Shown: positions 33,239-41,877 of the stretch, piece after piece | How the letters are laid out: each line of letters opens with the position of its first letter | Numbering within the stretch: position 1 is the stretch's first letter | Assembly (NCBI GenBank): GCA_035515055.1 | Contig: DATJBV010000050.1 | Span: 43,189-107,188 of the forward strand | DNA: 64,000 nucleotides | DNA from: Pollutimonas sp035515055 | Lineage (GTDB): Bacteria; Pseudomonadota; Gammaproteobacteria; Burkholderiales; Burkholderiaceae_B | Direction of reading: 5' to 3' | Position numbers and translations under genes: made by a program | The notes under the pieces: model-generated | What the model was told of the DNA's origin: nothing | What the model saw: only the letters and a program-made list of their open reading frames with translations | Databases searched by the model: none

Positions 33239-33982
33239 TTAAGGCCGGCCACCCGTCGGGAAAGGCCATGAGGCCGCGGGATTGATGCTTTTCTTATTGG
33301 CGGGAGCCGCGGTGGCGGCCTTTGTGGCTTTAGCCGCCGCCTTGACGTTTTCTTTCTTGGGTGCTGCTTTTTTTATAGGGCTTGCGCCGTTAGATTTGGC
33401 GGGAGCGGCCTTGGTGGCAGGCGCGGCCTTCTTGGTAGGAGCTGCTTTCTTGGCGGGTGCTGCTTTTTTGGCAGGAGCCGCCTTTTTAGCAGGTACGGCT
33501 TTCTTTGCGGGTGCCGCCTTTTTAGCAGGTGCTGCTTTTTTAGCAGGTGCTGCTTTTTTAGCGGGTGCTGCTTTTTTGGCAGGAGCCGCCTTTTTAGCAG
33601 GAGCCGCCTTTTTAGCAGGTGCTGCCTTTTTAGCAGGAGCCGCCTTTTTAGCAGGTGCTGCCTTTTTAGCAGGTGCTGCTTTTTTAGCAGGTGCCGCCTT
33701 TTTGGCAGGTGCTGCTTTTTTAGCGGGCGCTGCCTTTTTAGCAGGTGCTGCTTTTTTAGCGGGCGCCGCCTTTTTGGCAGGTGCCGCCTTTTTAGCGGGT
33801 GCGGCTTTCTTCGCCGGCGCCGCTTTCTTTGCGGTGGCGTTCTTGGCTACGGATGTGGAGTTTTTGGCGGGTGCTGACTTTGCGGCAACGGATTTTTTTG
33901 CTTCCGTTTTTGGTGCCGCGTTCTTGGCCGTTGCAGCTTTTTTGGTAGCTGTCTTTGGTGCTGCCGTCTTGGCTGTTGCCAT
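33239..33982 (-). CDS. Histone H1-like nucleoid protein with AAPAK pentapeptide repeats
   Basis: A 247-residue, extremely basic and low-complexity protein. It starts MATAKTAAPKTATKKAATAK and is dominated by roughly 28 tandem AAPAKK-type five-residue units, with a few variants (VPAKK, PTKK, PATK) near the C-terminal side. The last 45 residues (from SNGASPIKKAAPKKENVK) are still lysine/alanine-rich but not repetitive. Bordetella BpH1 and Pseudomonas AlgP are the known relatives; they bind DNA non-specifically through lysines and compact the nucleoid or alter gene expression. The start at 33982 excludes a 37-codon upstream extension that is not basic. A terminator follows. Confidence 0.88.
   Translation of the reverse strand: MATAKTAAPKTATKKAATAKNAAPKTEAKKSVAAKSAPAKNSTSVAKNATAKKAAPAKKAAPAKKAAPAKKAAPAKKAAPAKKAAPAKKAAPAKKAAPAKKAAPAKKAAPAKKAAPAKKAAPAKKAAPAKKAAPAKKAAPAKKAAPAKKAAPAKKAAPAKKAVPAKKAAPAKKAAPAKKAAPTKKAAPATKAAPAKSNGASPIKKAAPKKENVKAAAKATKAATAAPANKKSINPAASWPFPTGGRP
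33396..33833 (-). repeat. Tandem 15-bp repeats coding AAPAK units
   Basis: About 28 imperfect 15-bp units, each coding one Lys-Lys-Ala-Ala-Pro-type pentapeptide. Adjacent units differ mainly at third codon positions (for example gcaggtgct against gcgggcgcc on the plus strand), so the array is maintained by slippage or unequal exchange with ongoing drift. Copy number change keeps the frame. Confidence 0.9.
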
Positions 33983-34079
33983 AGTAATGCTCCTTGAGAT
34001 TGAGTCGAAGAGAACGTCCCCCATTTGATATGGCCCCCACACATTTAAGTGATTAAGTGCGACCCATCTCAAATGGCGC

Positions 34080-34113
34080 AAGCGTGTAAACACGCATACT
34101 GATTTACACGCTT
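34080..34113. promoter_or_regulatory. 11-bp perfect inverted repeat between nrdB and the H1-like gene
   Basis: AAGCGTGTAAA and TTTACACGCTT are separated by 12 bases. Inside the left arm a second overlapping palindrome GCGTGTAAACACGC occurs. No T run follows on either strand, so it is not a typical terminator. It lies 35 bp past the nrdB stop and about 98 bp before the H1-like start. It could be a protein site for the H1-like promoter or an mRNA 3' structure. Confidence 0.5.
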
Positions 34114-34148
34114 AGAGTCTAACGTAAGCTCTCTCCGTATTCCAAGCA

Positions 34149-35261
34149 TTATTCCCAGCTAAGTGCACCGCCTGTCTGATATTCGATAACGCGTGTCTCG
34201 AAAAAGTTGCGCTCCTTTTTCAAATCGATCATTTCGGCCATCCATGGAAATGGATTTTCTTCTTGCGCAAACAATGGCTCAAGACCAATTTGCTGACAGC
34301 GCCGATTCGAAATGAAGCGCAAATACGACTTGAACATCGAGGCGTTCAAACCCAGTACGCCGCGCGGCATTGTGTCTTCAGCGTAAGCATATTCAAGGTC
34401 TACGGCCTTGCTGAACAGTTCGCGCATCTCATCGCGGAAGGCTGGCGTCCACAAATGTGGGTTCTCGAGTTTGATGGTGTTGATTAAATCAATGCCGAAA
34501 TTGCAGTGCATTGATTCATCTCGCAGTATGTACATGTACTGCTCTGCGGCGCCTGTCATTTTGTTCTGCCGGCCCAATGCAAGGATTTGCGTAAAACCAA
34601 CATAAAAGAAAAGTCCTTCCATCAGGCAGGCAAATACGATCAAGGATTTGAGCAGCGTTTGATCGGCTTGCGGTGTGCCTGTGTGGAAGTGCGGATCCGC
34701 AATTGCGTTTATGAAAGGGATAAGGAATTCATCTTTGGCGCGGATGGATGGGACTTCGTTATAGGCGTTGAATATCTCGCCTTCATCGAGGTCCAGGCTT
34801 TCGACTATATATTGATAGGCGTGCGTGTGTATGGCTTCCTCGAACGCCTGGCGCAATAGGAACTGACGGCATTCCGGCGCGGTGATATGGCGGTAGGTCC
34901 CCAGGACAATATTGTTGGCGGCCAGTGAGTCGGCCGTCGTGAAAAAACCAAGGTTGCGCTTGACGATACGCCGCTCGTCTTCGGTAAGCCCATTGGGGTT
35001 CTTCCATAAGGCAATATCGCGCGACATATTGATCTCTTGGGGCATCCAATGGTTCGCGCAAGTGGCCAAGTATTTCTCCCATGCCCACTTGTACTTGAAC
35101 GGCACCAGCTGGTTGACGTCTGTCTGGCCATTGATGATGCGCTTGTCGGCCGCGCGCACACGCTTGGCGGTTTCGGCGCCGGCGGCCGCGGGTTGCGCGC
35201 CTCCGGCGTCGCTTGTGAAAGCCGCGGATGGCGCAGCCGATGTGTCTTCCCAATTCAACAT
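34149..35261 (-). CDS. nrdB: Class Ia ribonucleotide reductase, beta subunit
   Basis: NrdB holds the diiron-tyrosyl radical that starts ribonucleotide reduction in NrdA. The 370-residue product has the iron ligand motifs in helices: FEEAIHTHAYQYIVESL near residue 135, LMEGLFFYVGFTQ near 218 and RDESMHCNFG near 250, and ends with the flexible tail YQTGGALSWE that docks on NrdA. It lies 18 bp downstream of nrdA and is cotranscribed from the NrdR-controlled promoter at 38254. Confidence 0.96.
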   Translation of the reverse strand: MLNWEDTSAAPSAAFTSDAGGAQPAAAGAETAKRVRAADKRIINGQTDVNQLVPFKYKWAWEKYLATCANHWMPQEINMSRDIALWKNPNGLTEDERRIVKRNLGFFTTADSLAANNIVLGTYRHITAPECRQFLLRQAFEEAIHTHAYQYIVESLDLDEGEIFNAYNEVPSIRAKDEFLIPFINAIADPHFHTGTPQADQTLLKSLIVFACLMEGLFFYVGFTQILALGRQNKMTGAAEQYMYILRDESMHCNFGIDLINTIKLENPHLWTPAFRDEMRELFSKAVDLEYAYAEDTMPRGVLGLNASMFKSYLRFISNRRCQQIGLEPLFAQEENPFPWMAEMIDLKKERNFFETRVIEYQTGGALSWE

Positions 35262-35279
35262 TTCATTCTTCCTTGTTCG

Positions 35280-38195
35280 TTATTGGCAGGCTTCGCATTC
35301 TTCAAAGCCCTCATCGCCTGGGCGCATGACGCAGGCGGCGCCCATGGTCTCGGCCACAGGCAGTCCGGCGACGGGCGATTCCGCTGCGGCGACTGCACCG
35401 GTTCCATTCATGGCGACGGCGTTGAGTTCGCCTCCGCGGCCGGTGGATTTTTCGGCATTCGTTGCACCGTTGGAACGCAGGTAGTAGGTTGTCTTCAAAC
35501 CCCGCACCCATGCCAGCTTGTAGGTTTCATCCAGTTTTTTGCCTGATACGCCCGCCATGAAAATATTCAGCGACTGTGCCTGGTCTATCCATTTCTGCCG
35601 GCGCGATGCACACTCGATGATCCAGGTCGGGTCGATTTCGAATGCGGTGGCATACAGCTTGTGCAAGTCGGCCGGAATGCGGTCGATACGGGCAAGGCTG
35701 CCGTCGAAGTATTTCAGGTCGGCGACCATGACTTCGTCCCACAGGTTGCGCTCTTTAAGGTCGCGCACAAGATAGTCGTTGACCACCGTGAATTCGCCCG
35801 ACAGATTCGACTTGACGTACAGGTTCCGGTAATTAGGCTCTATGCATGGCGACACGCCGATGATGTTGGATATGGTGGCAGTCGGCGCGATGGCTATGCA
35901 ATTTGAATTACGCATGCCGTACTGCCGGATGTTGGCCCGCAATGCTTCCCAGTCCAGCGTGCTGCTCTCGTCGACCTCGACATAGCCGCCGCGCTCATCG
36001 CGCAACATGGCCAGCGTGTCTTGCGGCAATATGCCGCGATCCCACAATGAGCCCTTGAAGCTCGCGTAATGGCCACGCTCGGCCGCCAGTTTGCTCGACG
36101 CCCAGTAAGCGTAATAACACGTCGCTTCCATGGAACGGTCGGCGAATTCGACGGCCTCGTCCGAGGCGAACGGCATGCGCATCAGATGCAGGCAGTCCTG
36201 GAAACCCATGACACCCAGACCGACGGGACGATGGCGTACGTTCGAATTGCGGGCCTTCGCAACGGCGTAGTAGTTGATGTCGATGACGTTGTCCAGCATG
36301 CGCATGGCGGTCGTCACAGTGCGTTCGAGCTTTTCGTGATCCAGTGCGTACGTGCCGTCTGCGACCTGTCGCATATGTGCGGCAAGATTGACCGAGCCAA
36401 GATTGCAGACGGCAATTTCGGAGTCGCTGGTATTCAGGGTGATCTCGGTGCACAGGTTCGAACTGTGCACGACGCCTACATGCTGCTGCGGCGAGCGTAT
36501 ATTGCACGGATCCTTGAAGGTAATCCATGGGTGGCCGGTCTCGAACAGCATGGACAGCATTTTGCGCCAGAGCGAGGTGGCGGGAATCTTCTTGAACAAT
36601 GGAAGTTCGCCGCTCGCCGCTTTTGCTTCGTAGCCGATATAGGCTTCGTCGAATGCGCGGCCGTATTTGTCATGAAGGTCGGGTACGTCCGACGGCGAGA
36701 ACAGGGTCCAGTCGCCGTTTTCTATGACGCGCTTCATGAACAGGTCGGGAATCCAGTTCGCTGTGTTCATGTCGTGCGTGCGTCGCCGCTCGTCACCTGT
36801 GTTCTTGCGCAATTCAAGAAACTCTTCGATGTCCAGGTGCCACGTTTCAAGGTAGGCGCACACGGCTCCTTTCCGCTTGCCGCCCTGGTTCACCGCCACT
36901 GCCGTGTCGTTTACGACTTTCAAGAAAGGCACAACGCCTTGGCTTTCCCCGTTGGTGCCCTTGATGTGGCTGCGCATGGCGCGCACGGGCGTCCAGTCGT
37001 TGCCCAGCCCGCCCGCATACTTGGCAAGCAGGGCGTTGTCTTTGATGGCGTCGTAGATGCCGGCAAGATCGTCCGACACCGTTGTCAGGTAGCACGACGA
37101 CAATTGCGAATGCAGAGTGCCCGAGTTGAACAGCGTGGGCGTCGAGCTCATGAAATCGAAGGAGGAAAGAATGTTGTAGAACTCGATGGCCCGCGCTTCG
37201 CGTTCGATTTCGTTCAGGGCCAGGCCCATGGCGACACGCATGAAGAACACTTGCGGCAACTCGATGCGGCGCCCGCGTATGTGCAGGAAGTAGCGGTCGT
37301 ATAGCGTCTGCAGTCCAAGATAATTGAATTGCAGGTCCCGATCGGCCCGCAGGGCTGCCCCAAGGCGGGCGAGGTCGAATTCCCGCAGTTTGCTGTCGAG
37401 CAGCCCACCGTCGATGCCCGCCTTGATGAATTGGGGGAAATAATCGGCATAGCCCGTGTCCATGGCCGCCTGCAAGACCTCTTTCCCAAGCACTTCCTTG
37501 CGAATCGTATGCAGCAGCAATCGAGCGGTCACCTGGCTGTAGGACGGATCTGTTTCCACCATGGCGCGGGCCGACAGGATTGCCGACTTGTAGACTTCGT
37601 CGACCGGAATGCCGTCGTAGATGTTTTTTATGGTTTCTTTGAGTATGGTCTCGGCATCGATGGCGTGCGGCAGGTTCTGGCCCGCCTCGATGATGGTGGC
37701 GCGCAACTGGTCCAGGTCCAGCGGCCGCCTGACGCCATTGTCGATCACATGGAGCGTGGCAGGAGCGGCTACCGATGGCGCAGCGGTGCGCGCCCGTTCC
37801 TGCGAGCGTTTTTCCCGATATAAAACATAGGCGCGCGCCACATCATGCTCGCCCGAGCGCATCAAGGCCAGTTCGACCTGGTCCTGAATTTCTTCGATAT
37901 GGAAGGTGGCGCCGCCCGGCCGATTGCGAACCAGGGCACTGACGGCTTGGGCCGCAAGTGTTTCGACAAGTTCGCGTATGCGAGCCGATGCCGCCCCTTG
38001 CCCGCCCTTGGCGGCAAGAAAGGCCTTGGTCATGGCAATAGCGATTTTGGACGGCTCGAACCCGACCACGGCGCCGTTGCGGCGGATGATATGGAAGTTG
38101 GACCACTGAGCGTTACCGGCATGTTGGTCGGTGCCGGACACAGAAGCCGCGCGCGATATTTCAGAGCCCGACGCGGGGACGGTTGAGGTTTGCAT
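35280..38195 (-). CDS. nrdA: Class Ia ribonucleoside-diphosphate reductase, alpha subunit
   Basis: Catalytic subunit that reduces ribonucleoside diphosphates to deoxy forms. The 971-residue product is long for the family because it carries two ATP-cones in tandem: residues about 36-130 (IIRRNGAVVGFEPSKIAIAMTKAF) and 145-235 (VIDNGVRRPLDLDQLRATI). The barrel contains SSCYLTTVSDDLAGIYDAI with the first active-site cysteine, ICTEITLNTSDSEIAVCNLGSVNL (as NLCTEITLN) and PTATISNIIGVSPCIEPNYRN. The C-terminal redox pair is CEACQ. Start at 38195 is chosen because AGGAG lies seven bases upstream; an ATG at 38222 would lie within the operator region. Confidence 0.96.
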   Translation of the reverse strand: MQTSTVPASGSEISRAASVSGTDQHAGNAQWSNFHIIRRNGAVVGFEPSKIAIAMTKAFLAAKGGQGAASARIRELVETLAAQAVSALVRNRPGGATFHIEEIQDQVELALMRSGEHDVARAYVLYREKRSQERARTAAPSVAAPATLHVIDNGVRRPLDLDQLRATIIEAGQNLPHAIDAETILKETIKNIYDGIPVDEVYKSAILSARAMVETDPSYSQVTARLLLHTIRKEVLGKEVLQAAMDTGYADYFPQFIKAGIDGGLLDSKLREFDLARLGAALRADRDLQFNYLGLQTLYDRYFLHIRGRRIELPQVFFMRVAMGLALNEIEREARAIEFYNILSSFDFMSSTPTLFNSGTLHSQLSSCYLTTVSDDLAGIYDAIKDNALLAKYAGGLGNDWTPVRAMRSHIKGTNGESQGVVPFLKVVNDTAVAVNQGGKRKGAVCAYLETWHLDIEEFLELRKNTGDERRRTHDMNTANWIPDLFMKRVIENGDWTLFSPSDVPDLHDKYGRAFDEAYIGYEAKAASGELPLFKKIPATSLWRKMLSMLFETGHPWITFKDPCNIRSPQQHVGVVHSSNLCTEITLNTSDSEIAVCNLGSVNLAAHMRQVADGTYALDHEKLERTVTTAMRMLDNVIDINYYAVAKARNSNVRHRPVGLGVMGFQDCLHLMRMPFASDEAVEFADRSMEATCYYAYWASSKLAAERGHYASFKGSLWDRGILPQDTLAMLRDERGGYVEVDESSTLDWEALRANIRQYGMRNSNCIAIAPTATISNIIGVSPCIEPNYRNLYVKSNLSGEFTVVNDYLVRDLKERNLWDEVMVADLKYFDGSLARIDRIPADLHKLYATAFEIDPTWIIECASRRQKWIDQAQSLNIFMAGVSGKKLDETYKLAWVRGLKTTYYLRSNGATNAEKSTGRGGELNAVAMNGTGAVAAAESPVAGLPVAETMGAACVMRPGDEGFEECEACQ

Positions 38196-38216
38196 GAAGG
38201 CTCCTGGAGAATTCGA

Positions 38217-38232
38217 CCACAATATGTAGTGG
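38217..38232. promoter_or_regulatory. NrdR box 2 upstream of nrdA
   Basis: CCACAATATGTAGTGG, a 16-bp near-palindrome matching the known NrdR box shape (ACAC-W-ATATW-W-GTGT type). It lies 22 bp upstream of the nrdA start and exactly 31 bp (three helical turns) from box 1, the spacing expected of paired NrdR sites. Confidence 0.8.
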
Positions 38233-38247
38233 TCATTCGTTGATAAT

Positions 38248-38263
38248 TCACTAATTGTAGTGA
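38248..38263. promoter_or_regulatory. NrdR box 1 over the nrdA -10 element
   Basis: TCACTAATTGTAGTGA, a 16-bp near-palindrome of the NrdR type. It completely covers the predicted -10 hexamer of the nrdA promoter, so binding would block RNA polymerase. Confidence 0.8.
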
Positions 38264-38282
38264 GTCATCTAAGATGGATCAA
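38254..38282 (-). promoter_or_regulatory. Sigma-70 promoter of nrdA-nrdB
   Basis: Minus strand: -35 TTGATC at 38277-38282, 17-bp spacer, -10 TACAAT at 38254-38259. Predicted transcription start near 38247, so the leader is about 50 bases and includes NrdR box 2. Confidence 0.75.
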
Positions 38283-38335
38283 GTCCAATCTGGAGCCCGG
38301 CGGAGATTAGTTTGTTAGCAGCGGTGTCGTTTCGC

Positions 38336-41300
38336 CTATGCCCGGGCCTCCCGCCGGTCGAGCGCTTGCCGATAGGTTTCGGCGTTGGCCGCCTTGATGT
38401 GGCCGTAGCCGCGAACCATCGCGGGCGACTGGGCCAACGTCATTGCATCGGCGTAATTCGAGGCATCCAGGCCCTGGGCCATGTTCAGCACGGCGCGGCG
38501 GTAGTCCTTGATAAGCGCGCGCTCCATCTTGCGTTCGGCGCTGTAGCCAAACATGTCCAGCCATGTACCCCGCAAGAATTTCAATCGGGCGAGTAAGCGG
38601 AACACATGCATGGTCTGCGGGCCGAACGTCACTTTCCGAGGTATGCTCGTGACCGGATCTCGCTTCGCCAGCCAGGGCGGGGCCAGATGAAAACGCAGGC
38701 TGAAATCGCCTTCGAACGTCTCGTTGAGTTCCTTTTCGAACTCGCCGTTGGTGAAAAGCCTGGCCACTTCGTATTCGTCTTTGTATGCCATGAGTTGATG
38801 CAAAGATTGCGCCACCTTTATTGTGAGCTCCGGCCTGGCATGAGGAAACACGCGGCGTTCCGCCTGCAAGACTATTTCCACCACGTCGACGTACTGCCGC
38901 GCATAGGCCTCATTTTGCCAATCGCGCAGCGATACGCGGCATCGGTCAACAATTTTTTCGAGCGATTCCGGCGCCTTGATGACGGTTGCATGGGCGCCAG
39001 CCGCCTGTAGCGCGCCCGGCTTCCAAGCCGCGACCCGGCCGATACCGAACGCCTTTTTATTGGCCTCGACCGCCACGGCGTTCAAGGTGATGGCTTGCAT
39101 GATGGCTTCCAGGCCCACAGGTATTCCGCCTTGCTGCCACGAGAATCCCAGCATGATCATATTGGCCAATATGCCGTCGCCGAACTGTTGTTCCGCAAGA
39201 CTATGGGCATCGAGAATCAACGTATTCGATGAGCCGGCCGCTTGTTGAATGTCGGCGATCATGGGACGGGGGTCGAGATCGATATGAGGATTCCGCATGA
39301 ACTCCGCGGTAGGCGCAACCCAGGTATTGACGGTTGCTAGGGTGTGGTTCCGGCGCACAATGCCCAGCACGTCGGGGCGCACCGCGGCAACGGTATCGCA
39401 AAAAATGGCCGCGTCTGCATGTTCACCGTCGATGCGCACGGCGCCGGTGGATTCGTTGCCGTCCGACAGGCGCAAATGGCTGACCACCGTCCCGCCTTTC
39501 TGGGCCAGCCCGGTAATGTCCAGGACCGATGCGGCTCGTCCCTCCAGATGGGCCGCCATCGCGACGATGGCACCGACAGTGATAATACCGGTTCCTCCTA
39601 TGCCGACCACCAGCACGTTGCAGCGGCGCGGGACGCGGAAGGACGGAGGGGGCACTTCCGCCAGCATCCCGCGGACGCGTTCGTGCGCCTCTTTCGTCAT
39701 GCTGGTCCGCCTCAGAGTGCCGCCGATCACCGAGACAAAACTGGGGCAGAAGCCATCCACGCATGTATAGTCTTTGTTGCAACTCGATTGGTCGATCGCA
39801 CGCTTGCGGCCGAAGGGGGTTTCGACTGGGACCACGGACAGGCAATTGGATTTCGTGCCGCAGTCGCCGCAGCCTTCGCATACCGCCTTGTTGATGAAGA
39901 GCCGGCGTGCCGGTTCGGCCAGCGTCTTTTTCTTGCGCCGCCTGCGCTTTTCGGCGGCGCATGCCTGGTCATGCACCAGCACCGTCACGCCGGGGACGTC
40001 GCGCAGTTCGCGCTGGAGGCGGTCTAGCTCGTGCCTGTCATGAACAGATACCCCGCCGGGCAGCGCAATACTGCGGTAACGGTCGGGATCGTCGGTCGTT
40101 ATAACGACTTTTTTCACGCCTTCGCCCAGCATCTGCTGACAGATCCGGGGAACAGAGATCGGTCCGTCGACTGGCTGGCCGCCCGTCATGGCAACCGCAT
40201 CATTGAACAAAATCTTGTAGGTAATATTCGCGTCCGCGGCCACCGCCTGGCGTATGGCGAGATAGCCGGAATGAAAATAAGTGCCTTCGCCCATGTTCTG
40301 GAAAATATGGGGCATGCGAGTGAAGGGGGCCATGCCGATCCAGTCGGCGCCTTCGCCGCCCATTTGCGTCAGTCCCGCCGTGTCGCGGTCCATCCACGTG
40401 GCCATGTAGTGGCAGCCGACCCCGCCCAGGGCCTGGCTGCCTTGCGGCACCCTGGTGGACGTGCTGTGAGGGCAGCCGGAACAGAAGTACGGGCGGCGGC
40501 TGAGCGCCGTGGCGGCGGGCGCCGGCACGTGCCGTTCTTGGGTGAGTTCGGCCCTTTTGGCCGGCAGCGCGCCCAGCGAGGCGAACCATCGTTCAAGCGC
40601 TGTGACGACCAGCGACGGCTCCAGTTGGCCGATGGACGGAATCAGCTGTCCGCCGCCTGCGTCTAGCTTGCCCACGATGGCCGGCCTCACGCGCTGATTA
40701 AAAAGCAGGCTTTTGATCTGGCCTTCAATGACCGCCGCCTTTTCTTCGATCACGAGGATGTGGTCCAGGCCATCGGCAAAGCGCCGCAGGCCCTCTTCGT
40801 CGATCGGCCAGCTCAGTCCTATCTTGTAGTGACGCAGGGCCAGCCGCCGCACGACCGGGTTGCTCGAGCGCAGGCGTTCCAGAGCGTCCAGCGTGTCCAG
40901 ATAGGCCTTTCCCGTGGTGATAATTCCAAGCTTAGCGGTAGGAGCCGGATCCACGCGCCGATCCAGGGGATGCAGGCGCGAAAAAGCCTTTACCGCTTGC
41001 AGGCGGTCCTGCATGCGGCGCTCGATGGCGGGCGTCAGGAATTCACGCGCGCTGTATTCCAGCCTGCCGTTGAAAGCATCGTTCTCCGGCACGGCGAACG
41101 TGGGGACGGGCTGGAGCTCGAAGGAACGCGCGCTTTCCACTGTTTCGGTCACGGCCTTGAAGGCGACCCAGGCGCCCGAGTAGCGCGACAGTGCCCAGCC
41201 CCACAAGCCGAAGTGCTCATATTCTTCGATGGAGGAGGGATGGACGATAGGAATGCCCAGTGCGGACAGAGAGGTCTCGCTGGCATGGGCGATGGATGAC

Positions 41301-41767
41301 GAGGCTGCCGTGTGATCGTCGCCGACGATCAAGAGCACACCGCCATTGCGCGATGCGCCAGCGGCGTTGCCATGATGCAGGGCGTCGCCGGCGCGGTCGA
41401 CGCCCGGACCCTTGCCGTACCACATGCCGAAAACGCCATCGACTGTGCGGTCGTCGCGAACGCCGGCTTGCTGCGTGCCCATCAGGATGGTGGCTGCGAG
41501 GTCTTCGTTGATGGCCGGTAGAAAGCGGACTTGATGCTGGACAAGCGTCTCTTGCGTGCGCCAAAGCGCAAGATCGACGCCGGCCAGCGGCGAACCCCTG
41601 TAGCCGGTGACGAAGCCCGACGTGTTCAGGCCACGCAGGCGGTCCGCGCGCCGTTGCGACAACAATAGGCGCAGCAAGGCCTGCGTTCCGGTCAGGAAAA
41701 TACGGCCCGAGGTGGCGCTCAGGTTGTCGTCAAGCGCGTAGGTCGCGGCAATCGTGGGTGCGGACAT
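38336..41767 (-). CDS. Indolepyruvate ferredoxin oxidoreductase family protein (fused subunits)
   Basis: A 1143-residue fused 2-oxoacid:acceptor oxidoreductase that decarboxylates aryl or branched 2-oxo acids from amino acid breakdown to acyl-CoA. Order of parts: an IorA-like N-terminal region (GYRGSPLAGVDLALW; DGVFGMWYGKGPGVDRAGDALHHG); the thiamine-diphosphate domain (MGGEGADWIGMAPFTR near residues 463-478); a single cluster-type cysteine set CEGCGDCGTKSNC near residue 630 with further cysteines in SSCNKDYTCVDGFCPSF; and the IorB-like gamma part with VVGIGGTGIITVGAIVAMAAHLEG. AGGAG precedes the ATG. Divergent from an Lrp-type regulator gene 110 bp away. Indolepyruvate itself is only the family name; the substrate is not proven. 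Confidence 0.9.
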   Translation of the reverse strand: MSAPTIAATYALDDNLSATSGRIFLTGTQALLRLLLSQRRADRLRGLNTSGFVTGYRGSPLAGVDLALWRTQETLVQHQVRFLPAINEDLAATILMGTQQAGVRDDRTVDGVFGMWYGKGPGVDRAGDALHHGNAAGASRNGGVLLIVGDDHTAASSSIAHASETSLSALGIPIVHPSSIEEYEHFGLWGWALSRYSGAWVAFKAVTETVESARSFELQPVPTFAVPENDAFNGRLEYSAREFLTPAIERRMQDRLQAVKAFSRLHPLDRRVDPAPTAKLGIITTGKAYLDTLDALERLRSSNPVVRRLALRHYKIGLSWPIDEEGLRRFADGLDHILVIEEKAAVIEGQIKSLLFNQRVRPAIVGKLDAGGGQLIPSIGQLEPSLVVTALERWFASLGALPAKRAELTQERHVPAPAATALSRRPYFCSGCPHSTSTRVPQGSQALGGVGCHYMATWMDRDTAGLTQMGGEGADWIGMAPFTRMPHIFQNMGEGTYFHSGYLAIRQAVAADANITYKILFNDAVAMTGGQPVDGPISVPRICQQMLGEGVKKVVITTDDPDRYRSIALPGGVSVHDRHELDRLQRELRDVPGVTVLVHDQACAAEKRRRRKKKTLAEPARRLFINKAVCEGCGDCGTKSNCLSVVPVETPFGRKRAIDQSSCNKDYTCVDGFCPSFVSVIGGTLRRTSMTKEAHERVRGMLAEVPPPSFRVPRRCNVLVVGIGGTGIITVGAIVAMAAHLEGRAASVLDITGLAQKGGTVVSHLRLSDGNESTGAVRIDGEHADAAIFCDTVAAVRPDVLGIVRRNHTLATVNTWVAPTAEFMRNPHIDLDPRPMIADIQQAAGSSNTLILDAHSLAEQQFGDGILANMIMLGFSWQQGGIPVGLEAIMQAITLNAVAVEANKKAFGIGRVAAWKPGALQAAGAHATVIKAPESLEKIVDRCRVSLRDWQNEAYARQYVDVVEIVLQAERRVFPHARPELTIKVAQSLHQLMAYKDEYEVARLFTNGEFEKELNETFEGDFSLRFHLAPPWLAKRDPVTSIPRKVTFGPQTMHVFRLLARLKFLRGTWLDMFGYSAERKMERALIKDYRRAVLNMAQGLDASNYADAMTLAQSPAMVRGYGHIKAANAETYRQALDRREARA

Positions 41768-41877
41768 CGGAGAGCTCCTGTTTAGCTCATCATAGATGTG
41801 CGGCTCCCTGTTTACATTGCTATTTCCCGGCGTAGAATCCCTAGATATTGAAATGAACGTTTCGTTTGCGCGGCCAT

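Noticed and set aside
33396..33833. The 15-bp tandem repeats as a CRISPR array
   Set aside because: Units are contiguous without spacers, lie in a coding frame, and no cas genes are near.
33282..34028. A 248-codon plus-strand frame rich in Phe-Leu-Ala-Gly-Ala opposite the H1-like gene
   Set aside because: It is the mirror of the 15-bp repeats and looks like a membrane protein only by accident; the basic minus-strand product matches a known family and has its own terminator.
34080..34113. The inverted repeat after nrdB as a standard rho-independent terminator
   Set aside because: Loop of 12 bases and no T tract on either strand.
36069..37304. A 411-codon plus-strand frame antisense to nrdA, and similar long antisense frames opposite argJ (3069-4358) and the flavoenzyme (5551-6879)
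   Set aside because: Third-position GC bias of the real genes keeps antisense frames open; no family features or start signals are present.
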